The notes beneath the pieces are model-generated. The model worked only from the letters and a program-made list of their open reading frames with translations. It was not told the origin of the DNA and did not search any database. Below, in pieces: positions 1 through 6,764 of a DNA stretch of 17,067 nt. The stretch comes from Bacilli bacterium (GTDB lineage Bacteria; Bacillota_I; Bacilli_A; RFN20; CAG-288): NCBI GenBank assembly GCA_028707375.1, contig JAQWCB010000003.1, positions 1-17,067 on the forward strand, read 5' to 3'. How positions within the stretch are numbered: position 1 is the first letter of the stretch; each line of letters begins with the position of its first letter. Position numbers and translations under genes: made by a program.

Positions 1-998
1 AATCTGACGAGAGAGAAACTTTGGAAAAATTAAAAAGCAATCCTTCCAAGGAAGATATTATTAATAAACTTAAGGAAGGTGGTATCGTTGGTTTAGGTGG
101 TGCCGGTTTCCCTAGTTTTATTAAATATAATACGAAAGATAAGATTGATACTATTTTAATTAACGCTATCGAGTGCGAACCATATTTGACAACGGATTTT
201 ATTATCGGCTCACGTGCTGATTTATCGGAAACGCTATCTACGATTAAAGTCTTTCTCGATGCTTTTGATATTCCGCAGTGTATAATCGGTATCAAAAGGG
301 ATAAGCCAGAAGTTATTGCTAACTTTTCGCGTACTTTAGAAAAGTTTGGCGATGATCGAATTGGACTCAAGACTGTTAAATCTGTTTATCCAGCCGGTTG
401 GGAGCGAGCTTTGATCAAGATGACACTCAAACGCGAATACGATAAGCTTCCAAGCGAATGTGGCGTTATTGTTAATAATTTGCAAACTGTGATGGAGATA
501 GGCAAATTATTTTTCCACGGCGAGACTATGTCATCACGCTTGATGACAGTTTCGGGAGAAGTGAATAAACCTGCAAATATTAGATTGCCTTATGGTACAC
601 TGGTAAGCGATATTCTTGAAGCCGCTGGTGGAGTTAAGACTGATCCGGCAGTGGTCATAAACGGAGGACCAATGACTGGTAGTCCTTATATGAATGGTGA
701 TATTCCCACTGCGATGCAAGCGAATGCTATCACCGTGTTAAAAAGAAAAAAAGTTAATACTTTACCTTGTTTGCGTTGCGGGGAGTGTACAGCTCATTGT
801 CCTGCTAACTTGCAACCTTGTGAAATCAATTTTGCAATCCAGCGAGGTGATTACGAACGCGCGTACAAACTCAATGCTTTAAGTTGTGTTGAATGTGGAC
901 TTTGCTCGTACGTGTGCCCTTCAAATATTGAAGTATCGCAAGGGGTAGCAAAGGCAAAACTTATGGTGCGACTCAAAGTTGCTATCAATAAAAAGTAG
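1..998 (+). CDS. rnfC: Rnf electron transport complex subunit RnfC (5' partial)
   Basis: Peripheral cytoplasmic subunit of the Rnf complex. It handles NAD(H), carries FMN and Fe-S clusters, and passes electrons to or from the membrane subunits. The frame is open to the left edge (first full codon at 3), reading SDERETLEKLKSN into the family's Gly-rich GGIVGLGGAGFPS stretch and the ECEPYLTTD motif, so the TTG at 21 is internal and roughly the N-terminal quarter (the barrel-sandwich domain) lies outside the window. Two CX2CX2CX3C tetra-cysteine motifs near the C-terminus (Cys codons at 768/777/786/798 and 885/894/903/915) bind two [4Fe-4S] clusters. The end, rich in Lys and Arg, is at the family's usual place. 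The next gene follows after 11 nt with a GGGGAGG ribosome site, so this is one operon. Family assignment is secure. Confidence 0.95.
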   Translation, partial: SDERETLEKLKSNPSKEDIINKLKEGGIVGLGGAGFPSFIKYNTKDKIDTILINAIECEPYLTTDFIIGSRADLSETLSTIKVFLDAFDIPQCIIGIKRDKPEVIANFSRTLEKFGDDRIGLKTVKSVYPAGWERALIKMTLKREYDKLPSECGVIVNNLQTVMEIGKLFFHGETMSSRLMTVSGEVNKPANIRLPYGTLVSDILEAAGGVKTDPAVVINGGPMTGSPYMNGDIPTAMQANAITVLKRKKVNTLPCLRCGECTAHCPANLQPCEINFAIQRGDYERAYKLNALSCVECGLCSYVCPSNIEVSQGVAKAKLMVRLKVAINKK

Positions 999-1009
999 GG
1001 GAGGAAGAT

Positions 1010-2659
1010 ATGAAATTTTCATTGGAAAAAGCTCCGCACTTAGTATCGTCGCGATCAACGAGAAAAATAATGACCATCCTAAGTATTTCACTCTTGGTCT
1101 TAAGTATCTATGCTATCGCTTGGTATTTTGTAAAAGCGGGCAGTAACTATGGTGTTCATGCCATATTGATATTTGTTGTTTCCATTGTGACGAGTGTTGT
1201 TGCGGATGCCCTGTGGGCGATTCCAGCGCTGCGGGATAAAAAGGTAAAGTCATTTAAGGAAAGACTTCAGAATTGGGGTCTAAAAATACTTGATTCTTAC
1301 GGCTATGTTTCAGGTCTCATCTTTGCTTTGTTGCTTCCGGTAGGAACAACTTTATATGTTGTGTTTATCGGAGCTTTCATTGGGACTTTCCTTGTCAAAT
1401 CCATCTTTGGTGGCTTTGGGAAAAATATTTTCAATCCTGCGATTACAGCAAGGATATTAGTTGGTGTCAGTTTTCCTTCAGCGTTGTCGACAACCCTAGG
1501 CGACGATGTTGCGACGAGCGTTATGAGTGGAGCATCTATCACCACTACAACGGCTAATTTAGGGTGGACTACTAACTTGCAAGGAATTTCTTTAGGCAAT
1601 CTCTTCATGGGAAACTATCGTGGAACCTTGGGAGAGACTTTTGCTTTTTTGATTATATTAATTGGAATTGTGCTCATTGTTTTAAAAGTTATCGATTGGC
1701 GCATTCCTACGTTCTATCTTGCTTCGCTTTTTGTTACGGCCATTATTATGGGATTGACATCAGGATTGGGTGTTCATTCATTTGAATTTGGCTTGCGTAA
1801 TATTTTGCTCGGCGGCGCGATGTTCGGGGCTGTCTTCTGTTTAACTGATCCAGTCACTTCACCGACTTCAAGGCAGGGAAAAATAATATATGCAGTGAGT
1901 GCTGCACTGTTGACTTGCTTGATTAGATATCAAGCATCATCGGTTGAAGGTGTTGGTTTCTCTATTATGTTAATGAACATTTTGACTCCGCTCATCGATC
2001 GCTTGTGCGTCTCTAATTCGAATAAGAAAATTGGAGTTAAGGTGGGAACCATCAGTGGTATTGTGGCCTTAACTTTAGTCTTTGGTGGAGTTTATGGTAG
2101 CTTAAATAAAACCAGTGATACCTATTCTTCTACGGTTGAAAGATGTGATGAGAATATGGATTTGTATGACATTGCACTCGATATATCGCGTAAGAATGCA
2201 TATGGATATGAAACGGTTGACAGCGAGGTTACATTGAATCACGGCACATGCTTGAAAAAAATCAATTTCACTTTGGATGATGAACCTGCTAGTTACTATC
2301 GCTTGCGCACCGATCCAAAGGATTCATACAATTATAAAAATTTGGAAACGCCGATTGATGGCTACATTGAATTTAGCATCGTTGTTAATAACGACGGAGT
2401 TGTCGGATATAAATATATTGATGGCACAGAAAATTCCTTGGGAATTGAGTTTGCTCAACAGATATCTATAACTCCAGAATATCCATATTACAACGGGAAT
2501 ATAACTACACAAAATGTTGTGGTTGAGTCTGGTGCAACTTCGGCGGTTAATTCGATTGTTACTATTCCTTCAATGCTTAAAACCATGCAGGATGCTGAAC
2601 GCGATTTTGGCTTAAATGTATCAAATGCATATCCAGTCGCTATAAAGGAGATATATTAA
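1010..2659 (+). CDS. rnfD: RnfD fused to a C-terminal RnfG-like FMN-binding module
   Basis: Integral membrane subunit of Rnf, normally about 310-350 aa; this one is 549 aa. Residues 1-335 are a typical RnfD/NqrB membrane domain with FGGFGKNIFNPAITAR (133-148) and the closing LIDRL motif. The covalent-FMN motif, usually (S/T)GAT or (S/T)SAT, reads SGAS (173-176). Beyond residue 340 come an extra helix (about 343-365) and an extracytoplasmic domain (about 370-530) that aligns by eye with the domains of the next gene (DG-VVGYKYI, G-TENSLG, YPYYNG) and ends in a flavinylation-type SGAT (507-510, Thr510 codon at 2537). The helix plus domain layout is that of a complete RnfG protein, so I read this as an RnfD-RnfG fusion. 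It is one uninterrupted frame, with GGGGAGG upstream and one base before the next gene. Confidence 0.92.
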   Translation: MKFSLEKAPHLVSSRSTRKIMTILSISLLVLSIYAIAWYFVKAGSNYGVHAILIFVVSIVTSVVADALWAIPALRDKKVKSFKERLQNWGLKILDSYGYVSGLIFALLLPVGTTLYVVFIGAFIGTFLVKSIFGGFGKNIFNPAITARILVGVSFPSALSTTLGDDVATSVMSGASITTTTANLGWTTNLQGISLGNLFMGNYRGTLGETFAFLIILIGIVLIVLKVIDWRIPTFYLASLFVTAIIMGLTSGLGVHSFEFGLRNILLGGAMFGAVFCLTDPVTSPTSRQGKIIYAVSAALLTCLIRYQASSVEGVGFSIMLMNILTPLIDRLCVSNSNKKIGVKVGTISGIVALTLVFGGVYGSLNKTSDTYSSTVERCDENMDLYDIALDISRKNAYGYETVDSEVTLNHGTCLKKINFTLDDEPASYYRLRTDPKDSYNYKNLETPIDGYIEFSIVVNNDGVVGYKYIDGTENSLGIEFAQQISITPEYPYYNGNITTQNVVVESGATSAVNSIVTIPSMLKTMQDAERDFGLNVSNAYPVAIKEIY

Positions 2660-2660
2660 T

Positions 2661-3656
2661 ATGAATAATTATGTTAAATTTCCTTTAGTCCTTGGGGGAG
2701 TGTGCTTAATTTGTGGCACAGCCTTAGCTGGTGTTAACTATATGACTGAAGACATTATTGCCCAGCATATTATTGATGCTAAGCAACAGGCCATCTTTGA
2801 CATTTTAGATGCTAATGACTTGTCTTTAAAAGGCGATTCATCAACGATTGTTGAAATTCCCTGGACTGATGGACACGCCGATACATTGGATACGAGAAAA
2901 CTTGTCCCTTGCACTGACGCTGATTACTACTACTATCAAGCAACAACTGAACCTGGTTATTCAGGAACGGTAACTTTTGGTGCTTTAGTTGATGCTAATT
3001 ATGATATTGTTGGTTACAAGTATATTACTGGTGATGAAGATGATATCGGGAAGAATGCTTCACAGAAGATAACAATCAGCGTGGAATATCCTTACTCTGG
3101 TGGCAATCTTGTAGCGGGGGAGACTATTGAATCAGGAGCTTCGGCTAAGGTTACACTTCCGAAGGTTGTTTCAGCTTTAGAAGATATTATTACTGATGCG
3201 CAAACTATTTCCGGTGGAAATGTTGACACTGATGAAAATTTGGCGACAATTTTGGAAAATGATGGTTTGGAATTAAAGAGTGGTTCAGAAGTTACGGATA
3301 TACCTTGGGAAGGTGAACATGCAAGTACCTTGAATATTCGAAAGCTCGTTCCTTGCACTGATGCTGACTATTATTACTATGAGGCAACAACGGCAACTGG
3401 ATATGCTGGAACCATTACTTTCGGGGCTTTGGTTGATACTAATTCCGATGTTGTCGGCTTTACATACATAAGCGGAACCGAAGACCATTTAGGAAAGAAT
3501 GCTGTGAAAAAGATTACTATCAATCTCGAACATCCTTATTCCGGCGGTGCGTTTGTTGATGGCGAAACTATTGAGTCTGGAGCGTCAGCGATGGCGACTT
3601 TCCCTGTGGTGGAAGCGGCACTTGAAGATATTATCGCTGATGCGCAAACATTATAG
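2661..3656 (+). CDS. rnfG: RnfG-like subunit with two tandem FMN-binding domains
   Basis: RnfG carries a covalently bound FMN outside the membrane and relays electrons between RnfD and the rest of the complex; usual length is about 180-220 aa. This protein has 331 aa: an N-terminal helix (about 7-25) typical of RnfG, then two very similar domains at about 46-182 and 197-331. Both contain RKLVPCTDADYYYY, TFGALVD, an E/D-rich loop ending in GKNA, YPYSGG-type and ETIESGASA motifs. The residue that normally takes FMN (Thr of SGAT) is Ser in both (Ser161, codon 3141; Ser309, codon 3585). A Cys (84 and 232) is conserved between copies. The start ATG lies 1 nt after the rnfD stop, with AAGGAG before it. 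Whether the Ser residues are flavinylated is unknown. Confidence 0.9.
   Translation: MNNYVKFPLVLGGVCLICGTALAGVNYMTEDIIAQHIIDAKQQAIFDILDANDLSLKGDSSTIVEIPWTDGHADTLDTRKLVPCTDADYYYYQATTEPGYSGTVTFGALVDANYDIVGYKYITGDEDDIGKNASQKITISVEYPYSGGNLVAGETIESGASAKVTLPKVVSALEDIITDAQTISGGNVDTDENLATILENDGLELKSGSEVTDIPWEGEHASTLNIRKLVPCTDADYYYYEATTATGYAGTITFGALVDTNSDVVGFTYISGTEDHLGKNAVKKITINLEHPYSGGAFVDGETIESGASAMATFPVVEAALEDIIADAQTL
2796..3206 (+). repeat. FMN-binding domain, copy 1 of tandem duplication in rnfG
   Basis: Encodes about residues 46-182 of RnfG. It matches copy 2 (3249-3653) motif by motif at the protein level and shares visible DNA identity, for example around the CTTGCACTGA block at 2909 and 3352. 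The high similarity points to a within-gene duplication younger than the divergence from the related domain at the end of rnfD. Confidence 0.8.
3249..3653 (+). repeat. FMN-binding domain, copy 2 of tandem duplication in rnfG
   Basis: Encodes about residues 197-331 of RnfG. Same motif order as copy 1, joined to it by a short Gly/Asp/Glu-containing linker (about 183-196). Its SGAS acceptor Ser is encoded at 3585-3587. The gene stops soon after the helix that follows this motif. Confidence 0.8.
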
Positions 3657-3670
3657 GAAGGATGGATAAG

Positions 3671-4369
3671 ATGAATAAATTAAAAAAATCTAAAGGAAAG
3701 ATAATTCTTAATGGTATTTTTTCGGAAAACCCCATTCTTTCATTAGCCTTAGGGCTTTGTCCTGTTATTGTTTCAACCCAGTCCATCGATAATGCTATCG
3801 GTATGGGCGCAGCTATATTAATCGTTCTTGTTCTATCGAATTTAATTGTGTCTTTGATTAAGAACTTTATTCCTTCCGATGTTAGAATACCAGTCTACAT
3901 CGTGATTATTGCGTCTCTTGTTACTTGTGTTCAGCTTTTGATGGAAGCCTATACTCCAGAATTGGCTGCGGCCTTGGGAGAGTTCTTACCTTTGATTACA
4001 GTTAACTGCATTATCTTAGGAAGGGCCGAAGCCTTTGCGGCTAAAAATACTCCACTCGATTCAGTGATGGATGCTATTGGTATGTCTTTGGGTTTCTTCT
4101 TGGCGTGCCTTGTCATCGCTTTCTTCCGTGAATTTTTAGGAACGGGCGGCTTAGTGTTGACTAATCCTTTTACAACCGAAACAATTTTCAGTTGGCATCC
4201 GCTTGAAGCGTATGCTATTCCTGTAATGATTCAAGCGACGGGTGGCTTTATGTGGATTGGAATTATTATGGGATTGTTCAATATGTTGCTGATGCATTCT
4301 AACGACAAAAAAGCCAAGAAAAAGAAAGAAGCCGCGAAAGTTGTTTGTCCTGCGGCTCAGAAAGCCTAG
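3671..4369 (+). CDS. rnfE: Rnf complex membrane subunit RnfE
   Basis: Six-helix integral membrane subunit of Rnf, paired with RnfA. Together they hold a membrane [2Fe-2S] centre and form the ion and electron path. The 232 aa contain the family signatures NGIFSENPILSLALGLCP (14-31) and LPLITVNCIILGRAEAF (106-122), with both cluster-type cysteines present (Cys30, Cys113). The C-terminus is a Lys-rich cytoplasmic tail (213-219). I chose the ATG at 3671 because AGGAAGG (3655-3661) lies 9 nt before it. An in-frame ATG at 3662 directly abuts that ribosome site and would add three residues. Standard length and sequence, with none of the unusual features seen in RnfD, RnfG and RnfB. Confidence 0.95.
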   Translation: MNKLKKSKGKIILNGIFSENPILSLALGLCPVIVSTQSIDNAIGMGAAILIVLVLSNLIVSLIKNFIPSDVRIPVYIVIIASLVTCVQLLMEAYTPELAAALGEFLPLITVNCIILGRAEAFAAKNTPLDSVMDAIGMSLGFFLACLVIAFFREFLGTGGLVLTNPFTTETIFSWHPLEAYAIPVMIQATGGFMWIGIIMGLFNMLLMHSNDKKAKKKKEAAKVVCPAAQKA

Positions 4370-4382
4370 GAGGTAATACAAA

Positions 4383-4955
4383 ATGACATTTATCGTTACA
4401 TTGATTTCAACGATGATCATCAACAATATCATCTTGGCGGGATATAAAGGATTGTGTTCTTATTTTGGAATTTCCTCCAATATGTCTTCCGCGGTAGGGA
4501 TGGGATTGGCTATGACGGTCGTATCTTTTCTATCGGGTCTAATTTGCTGGGGCTTGCATTTTGCGACGATAGCCTTAGGCATTACTTATTTGAATACGGT
4601 TTTATTTATTCTAGTTGTTGCCTCACTGGTACAGATTCTCGAAATCGTTTTGAAAAAATTTGTTCCAAGCTTATATAAGGCTCTCGGTATCTACTTGCCG
4701 TTGATTACTACTAATTGCGCTGTCTTAGGTTTAGCCTTAGCTCTTACTACTTATGGTGCTGCTGATTGGCAAGCCGTTTTAGGAACATGCCTTGGTATGC
4801 CTTTAGGTTACTTCTTGATTCTCGTTATTTTCTCAGCTGTTCAAGACAAGTTGAAATTGACAACTACTCATCGTGCCTTCAAAGGCTTGGCAATCTCTTT
4901 TATTGCTACAGCTTTTATGGCTTTAGCTTTCGTTGGATTTACTGGACTTTTATAA
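4383..4955 (+). CDS. rnfA: Rnf complex membrane subunit RnfA
   Basis: Partner of RnfE in the membrane core of Rnf, homologous to it in an inverted topology. It is 190 aa with about six hydrophobic helices. Signature elements are NNIILAGYKGLC (14-25), GMG at 39-41 and LPLITTNCAVLGLAL (105-119). The two cysteines expected to ligate the shared [2Fe-2S] centre are there (Cys25, Cys112). The usual GICPFLG around the first Cys is changed to GLCSYFG. A good ribosome site (AGGAGG, 4369-4374) precedes the ATG, and the next gene starts one base after the stop, so translation is probably coupled. Confidence 0.94.
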   Translation: MTFIVTLISTMIINNIILAGYKGLCSYFGISSNMSSAVGMGLAMTVVSFLSGLICWGLHFATIALGITYLNTVLFILVVASLVQILEIVLKKFVPSLYKALGIYLPLITTNCAVLGLALALTTYGAADWQAVLGTCLGMPLGYFLILVIFSAVQDKLKLTTTHRAFKGLAISFIATAFMALAFVGFTGLL

Positions 4956-4956
4956 T

Positions 4957-5208
4957 ATGAGCACTGGACTTAAAATATTTTTATCAATCTTATTGGTGGC
5001 TGTCTTGCTCGGGGCTTTTATCGGCACCTATGTGTGGAATAAGAAAACCAAGAAACCAGATAATTGTCCTAAGTGTGAAATATCTTGCGCGGGTTGCATG
5101 CTCAATTGTGCAAGCCGTGAAGAGGAAGTTTCAATTGAGAAAATTACGCATAATTTAACAGAAAATTTGCATCGCGACGATGCGAAAAAAGAAACGGAGA
5201 AGAAATAA
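4957..5208 (+). CDS. Small Cys-rich single-helix membrane protein inside the rnf operon
   Basis: 83 aa. One N-terminal membrane helix (about 6-26) is followed by a basic stretch (NKKTKK, 28-33), which predicts a cytoplasmic C-terminal part. That part carries five cysteines in CX2CX3CX2CX3C spacing (Cys37, 40, 44, 47, 51) and then a charged tail. The spacing suits an Fe-S cluster or metal site, but this is inference. The start ATG is 1 nt after the rnfA stop, and the stop overlaps the rnfB start (TAATG), so it is embedded in the operon at the place where rnfB normally follows rnfA. In general shape it resembles the short FeoB-associated Cys-rich membrane proteins, which is the main alternative reading. 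I do not recognise it as a known Rnf subunit. Confidence 0.8.
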   Translation: MSTGLKIFLSILLVAVLLGAFIGTYVWNKKTKKPDNCPKCEISCAGCMLNCASREEEVSIEKITHNLTENLHRDDAKKETEKK

Positions 5209-5534
5209 TGGATAGTGTTGCGAAAATATTTGTTGCGATAGGTCTCTTGTTTGGAGTAGCCGTCGTTCTCGGTGTGGTGATTGCCTTTATTGTTAATAAA
5301 TTTAAGGTTAAAGAGGATGAGCGTGCTATCAAATTGCTAGGAATGTTACCAGGAGCAAATTGCGGAGCCTGTGGATATCCTGGATGTGCTGGATTGCGAG
5401 ATGCCATAATTGAAGGAAAAGTCACAAAAATCAAATCCTGCAAAGTTATCTCGACTGAAGGTGCTCAGGAAATTGTGGACTATCTTAACTCGGCTGAAGG
5501 TGAAGATGGCTCTAAACTCAAGGTTACTTTGTAA
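5208..5534 (+). CDS. rnfB: RnfB, short form lacking the ferredoxin module
   Basis: RnfB normally accepts electrons from ferredoxin. It has an N-terminal membrane helix, a [4Fe-4S] domain and then at least two further 4Fe-4S ferredoxin motifs, for about 190-330 aa. Here there are only 108 aa: helix (about 7-29), then LLGMLPGANCGACGYPGC (43-60) with Cys52, 55, 60 and the fourth Cys78, then a short helix-forming end and a TAA stop. No ferredoxin-type Cys clusters occur in any following gene of this window, and the downstream sequence starts an unrelated gene 12 nt later, so this is not an obvious recent frameshift. The start overlaps the previous stop (TAATG), implying coupled translation. Identity is secure; its electron-transfer role in this form is uncertain. 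Confidence 0.9.
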   Translation: MDSVAKIFVAIGLLFGVAVVLGVVIAFIVNKFKVKEDERAIKLLGMLPGANCGACGYPGCAGLRDAIIEGKVTKIKSCKVISTEGAQEIVDYLNSAEGEDGSKLKVTL

Positions 5535-5546
5535 TATTAAGATTTG

Positions 5547-6131
5547 ATGATTAAGAGAAATCAAGCCAAACTAATCAAATTTAATTGGCGGGATATTGTT
5601 GCTATTGTGACTGTGGTAGCTATTACTGCCACAGTTTTTGTATGGACATTATTTGTGATGCCTTCGGCTAGTCAAAATGTCGATACGTACCTATTAGCCC
5701 GTTATCACAATGATGTGATTTTTCAGAATTTGCCAGTTAGGGATGGTCCAACATCTTTGGAATACGTCATTTCCTTTCGTCGCGATTTAAGAGTAAACGA
5801 GACTTATACCAATACTTATAAAGAAGGTGAAATTAAGAATATTGAAGCGACAAACTTAGCAGATGTGACTTCTCCGAGCGAAGTTGACGGTTACTATTTG
5901 ATCGTTAACTCTACTTCTGATGATGTATTCAATGGCTTTCGCGATTTGGTTGGGCCGCAAGTCGATGTCAAAGTTTTCAATATGGGGTTTCAAGTTATTC
6001 TTGAGGATTCGCCTGAAAACGTTTGCTCTAAGCAAGGCTTTACTGACAATGCCAATGTACCGGTTGTATGTCTTCCTAATTCAATGTTTTTTTGGCTTGC
6101 TTCCAATAGTTATGACGGTCCGGATGCATAG
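5547..6131 (+). CDS. NusG domain II-type membrane-anchored protein (EetA-like)
   Basis: 194 aa with one N-terminal membrane helix (about 17-38) and an extracytoplasmic remainder. The end carries the hallmark of the NusG domain II family (PF07009): VCSKQGF (159-165) followed by VVCLPNS (173-179), with the paired cysteines Cys160 and Cys175. The family's usual CP before the first Cys is SPENV here. The anchored form of this family has nothing to do with transcription. It is commonly found beside Gx-transporter-like proteins, FMN-binding proteins and ApbE, and the Listeria extracellular electron transfer protein EetA is, to my knowledge, of this type. Start: ATG at 5547 (a TTG lies one codon upstream), 12 nt after rnfB. 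It is part of the same operon, and its role in passing electrons outward is inference. Confidence 0.8.
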   Translation: MIKRNQAKLIKFNWRDIVAIVTVVAITATVFVWTLFVMPSASQNVDTYLLARYHNDVIFQNLPVRDGPTSLEYVISFRRDLRVNETYTNTYKEGEIKNIEATNLADVTSPSEVDGYYLIVNSTSDDVFNGFRDLVGPQVDVKVFNMGFQVILEDSPENVCSKQGFTDNANVPVVCLPNSMFFWLASNSYDGPDA

Positions 6132-6140
6132 GAGAGAAAA

Positions 6141-6659
6141 ATGAAAATACGCAAGATGACAGTGACAGCTCTATTGGTAGCCTTAGCAATTATTTTTCAC
6201 TATATTGAATCATTTATTCCAGTTATTATTCCGGGATTTCATTTGGGTCTGGCCAACGTGATAAGTCTTTTTGCTCTCTTTTATATGGGATGGCAGTATT
6301 ATCTATCCGTTCTCTTTCTTCGCGTTGTCTTAGTCGGTTTGATGTTCACGGGTTTTGGCACGACCTTTATGCTTTCTCTCGGTGGCGCTATTTTAAGTAG
6401 TATATTTACTATGATTTTATATTTTTTCACTAAAACATCAATCTATGGCGTATCAACTGTTTCGGCTTTCGCCCATGTTTTAGGACAAATTATTGTTTAC
6501 ATCGGAATCGTTAATACCGCTTATATGCTTCTTTATCTGCCACTTCTGGCTGTTTTGGGAGTGGGATCTGGACTTATTTTGGCATATTTGACAGCTCACA
6601 TCATCAAAGTCCTTCCAAGTTTCAACAATATGTGTTCCATTCGACGGAACCATTCGTGA
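6141..6659 (+). CDS. Gx transporter / heptaprenyl diphosphate synthase component I family membrane protein (EetB-like)
   Basis: 172 aa, about five or six membrane helices. Matches the Hpre_diP_synt_I/Gx-transporter family (PF07456) through HLGLANVISLFALFYMG (34-50), FLRVVLVGL (59-67), SLGGAILS (79-86) and the HVLGQ (112-116) region. Despite the family name it lacks prenyltransferase motifs. Members resemble the substrate-binding membrane part of ECF-type transporters and often pair with NusG-domain-II proteins and ApbE in flavin-based extracytoplasmic electron transfer loci. AGGAGAG precedes the ATG by a few bases, and the gap to the previous gene is 9 nt. It ends with TGA, the only such stop among the complete genes here. 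It is the last gene of the closely packed rnf run; about 105 nt follow before metK, with no clear terminator. Confidence 0.82.
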   Translation: MKIRKMTVTALLVALAIIFHYIESFIPVIIPGFHLGLANVISLFALFYMGWQYYLSVLFLRVVLVGLMFTGFGTTFMLSLGGAILSSIFTMILYFFTKTSIYGVSTVSAFAHVLGQIIVYIGIVNTAYMLLYLPLLAVLGVGSGLILAYLTAHIIKVLPSFNNMCSIRRNHS

Positions 6660-6764
6660 TTTGGAATTAATTGATTTTGTTTATTGATTATCGAGAACAT
6701 TATTATTAAAATAATTAAGTCTAACTATGTACTATTTATGAAAAAACGGCAAAGGGAAATAACT

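Noticed and set aside
21..23. TTG as the start of rnfC
   Set aside because: The frame is open to the left edge and upstream codons continue sensibly; the family has a further N-terminal domain, so the gene is cut by the window.
1303..1608. Antisense open frame within rnfD, and similar open frames opposite other conserved genes
   Set aside because: They lie opposite strongly conserved genes, lack ribosome sites and show no recognisable protein features.
5547..6131. A transcription factor NusG
   Set aside because: It has a membrane anchor and only the domain II Cys motif; no NGN or KOW domain is present.
6657..6764. Reading TGA as Trp, which would join the Gx-type protein to metK in the same frame
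   Set aside because: Tryptophan is TGG throughout the conserved genes, and the Gx-type protein and MetK both have normal ends at these points, so TGA is a stop.
6660..6764. SAM riboswitch or T-box before metK
   Set aside because: The 105-nt gap shows no recognisable S-box core, kink-turn or terminator pair.
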